Shown: positions 5,775-6,660 of the stretch, in pieces | Layout of the letters: every line of letters begins with the position of its first letter | How positions within the stretch are numbered: position 1 is the first letter of the stretch | Assembly: GCA_937875885.1 (NCBI GenBank) | Contig: CALEIO010000031.1 | Location: forward strand, 1-6,660 | Source of the DNA: an uncultured Clostridia bacterium | GTDB lineage: Bacteria; Bacillota; Clostridia; Oscillospirales; Acutalibacteraceae | Length of the DNA: 6,660 nucleotides | Direction of reading: 5' to 3' | Translations under genes and position numbers: made by a program | Notes under the pieces: model-generated | Database searches by the model: none | Told to the model about the DNA's origin: nothing | Seen by the model: only the letters and a program-made list of their open reading frames with translations

Positions 5775-6660
5775 ATGAAAACAGAACGTAATATTTTAAT
5801 AGCTTTTATACTTAATTTATCATTTTCAATATTTGAATTTATTGGTGGTATTTTTACCGGTAGTGTAGCGATAACCTCTGATGCTATCCACGATATTGGC
5901 GATACGACAAGTATTGGCATATCCTACTTTTTAGAGAAAAAAAGCAAGAAACAACCTGATGAAAAATACACTTTTGGGTACGCAAGGTATTCAATTATCG
6001 GCGGATTTATAACCACACTAATTCTTTTAATAGGTTCAGTAGTTATGATGTATAATGCTATTAATAGAATTATCAACCCTGCCGAAATTTATTATAACGG
6101 AATGATCTTCTTTGCTGTTGTAGGCGTTATTGTAAACTTCTGTGCAGCTTTTTTCACTCGTGAGGGCGATTCGCTTAATCAGAAAGCAGTCAACCTACAC
6201 ATGCTTGAGGATGTGCTCGGTTGGATTGTTGTATTAGTTGGCGCTGTTGTAATGAGGTTCACCAATTTTGCTCTTATCGATCCAATTATGTCTATCGGAG
6301 TATCTCTCTTTATCTTTGTCAATGCAATCAAAAAACTAAAAGATGTTGCGGATTTATTCCTTGAGAAAACACCGCACAATATTGATGTAACAGAAATCAA
6401 AGAACATATAGCGGAAATAGATGGAATTATTGATGTTCATCATATCCATGTTTGGAGCATGGACGGACATCACCATTATGCCACTATGCATATCGTCACA
6501 GACCAAGACCCTCACACCATAAAAGACACAGTCAGAAATGAGCTTAAAGACCACGGCATTGTACACGCCACCATTGAAACCGAAAGCACCTCCGAGCTTG
6601 ATGAGCGTCTTCTCACCACCCCTGCCGTTGCTCTTGAAAGAAGCCATGCATACACCGTTA
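5775..6660 (+). CDS. Cation diffusion facilitator (CDF) metal efflux transporter, CzcD/ZitB-like, 3' end outside window
   Basis: An inner-membrane antiporter that expels divalent metal (most likely Zn2+, perhaps Cd2+ or Co2+) in exchange for protons. The ATG at 5775 follows GGGAGGA (5764-5770). The visible 295 residues hold about six membrane segments (roughly 7-27, 30-52, 74-94, 109-128, 146-161, 166-184) and a cytoplasmic ferredoxin-like domain (about 200-280). The transport site is H39xxxD43 in TM2 (SDAIHDIGD, 35-43) and H142xxxD146 in TM5 (HMLED), the His/Asp set typical of zinc-specific CDFs. The cytoplasmic part is His-rich (VHHIHVWSMDGHHHY, 221-235). The typical length is about 300 aa, so little is missing, but no stop is seen by base 6660. 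It is divergent from a TetR regulator. G+C climbs from about 25-33% at the start to about 50% at the end. Confidence 0.92.
   Translation, partial: MKTERNILIAFILNLSFSIFEFIGGIFTGSVAITSDAIHDIGDTTSIGISYFLEKKSKKQPDEKYTFGYARYSIIGGFITTLILLIGSVVMMYNAINRIINPAEIYYNGMIFFAVVGVIVNFCAAFFTREGDSLNQKAVNLHMLEDVLGWIVVLVGAVVMRFTNFALIDPIMSIGVSLFIFVNAIKKLKDVADLFLEKTPHNIDVTEIKEHIAEIDGIIDVHHIHVWSMDGHHHYATMHIVTDQDPHTIKDTVRNELKDHGIVHATIETESTSELDERLLTTPAVALERSHAYTV

Noticed and set aside
6179..6647. Two - strand frames opposite the CDF gene
   Set aside because: They are antisense to a clear CDF transporter and have no family resemblance or ribosome site.

Overview
The window looks like a piece of a low-G+C Gram-positive genome, most likely an anaerobic Clostridia (Oscillospiraceae/Ruminococcus-like gut bacterium). 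The grounds are strong Shine-Dalgarno sites, sigma-A-type promoters, a Bacillota-type PcrA with its C-terminal Tudor-like tail, a DUF4358 lipoprotein and a Cys-rich protein that resembles a family I recall from Clostridia. This placement rests on gene content read by eye, not on a search.

Left edge (1-820): the first 34 or so codons of a glycosyltransferase gene on the + strand run head-on into the first 188 or so codons of an ABC transporter ATPase on the - strand. Both genes lose their 3' ends at the same point (about 241-252). This is a rearrangement junction (inversion) or a chimeric assembly/amplification artefact.

Middle (820-4945): three intact - strand genes follow. They are a 282-aa Cys-rich protein of unknown function, the DNA helicase pcrA (745 aa) and a small DUF4358 lipoprotein (161 aa). 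Each ends in its own hairpin terminator and has its own candidate promoter, so they look like single-gene transcription units. The Cys-rich gene has a sigma-K-like promoter, which suggests (but does not prove) a late sporulation role. The pcrA -35 box lies inside the terminator stem of the preceding gene.

Right (4945-6660): an AT-rich TetR-family regulator (-) is divergent from a cation diffusion facilitator (CDF) metal efflux transporter (+) that runs off the right edge. The CDF carries the HxxxD/HxxxD metal site typical of zinc transporters, and the regulator carries a His/Cys cluster. Together they suggest a metal-responsive efflux pair, similar in layout to the TetR-family zinc sensor SczA beside czcD in streptococci. 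Their two promoters appear to face each other across about 60 bp, giving overlapping 5' ends with a small palindrome between the start sites. Base composition differs from the middle genes, and G+C rises along the CDF gene, so this pair may have been acquired horizontally.
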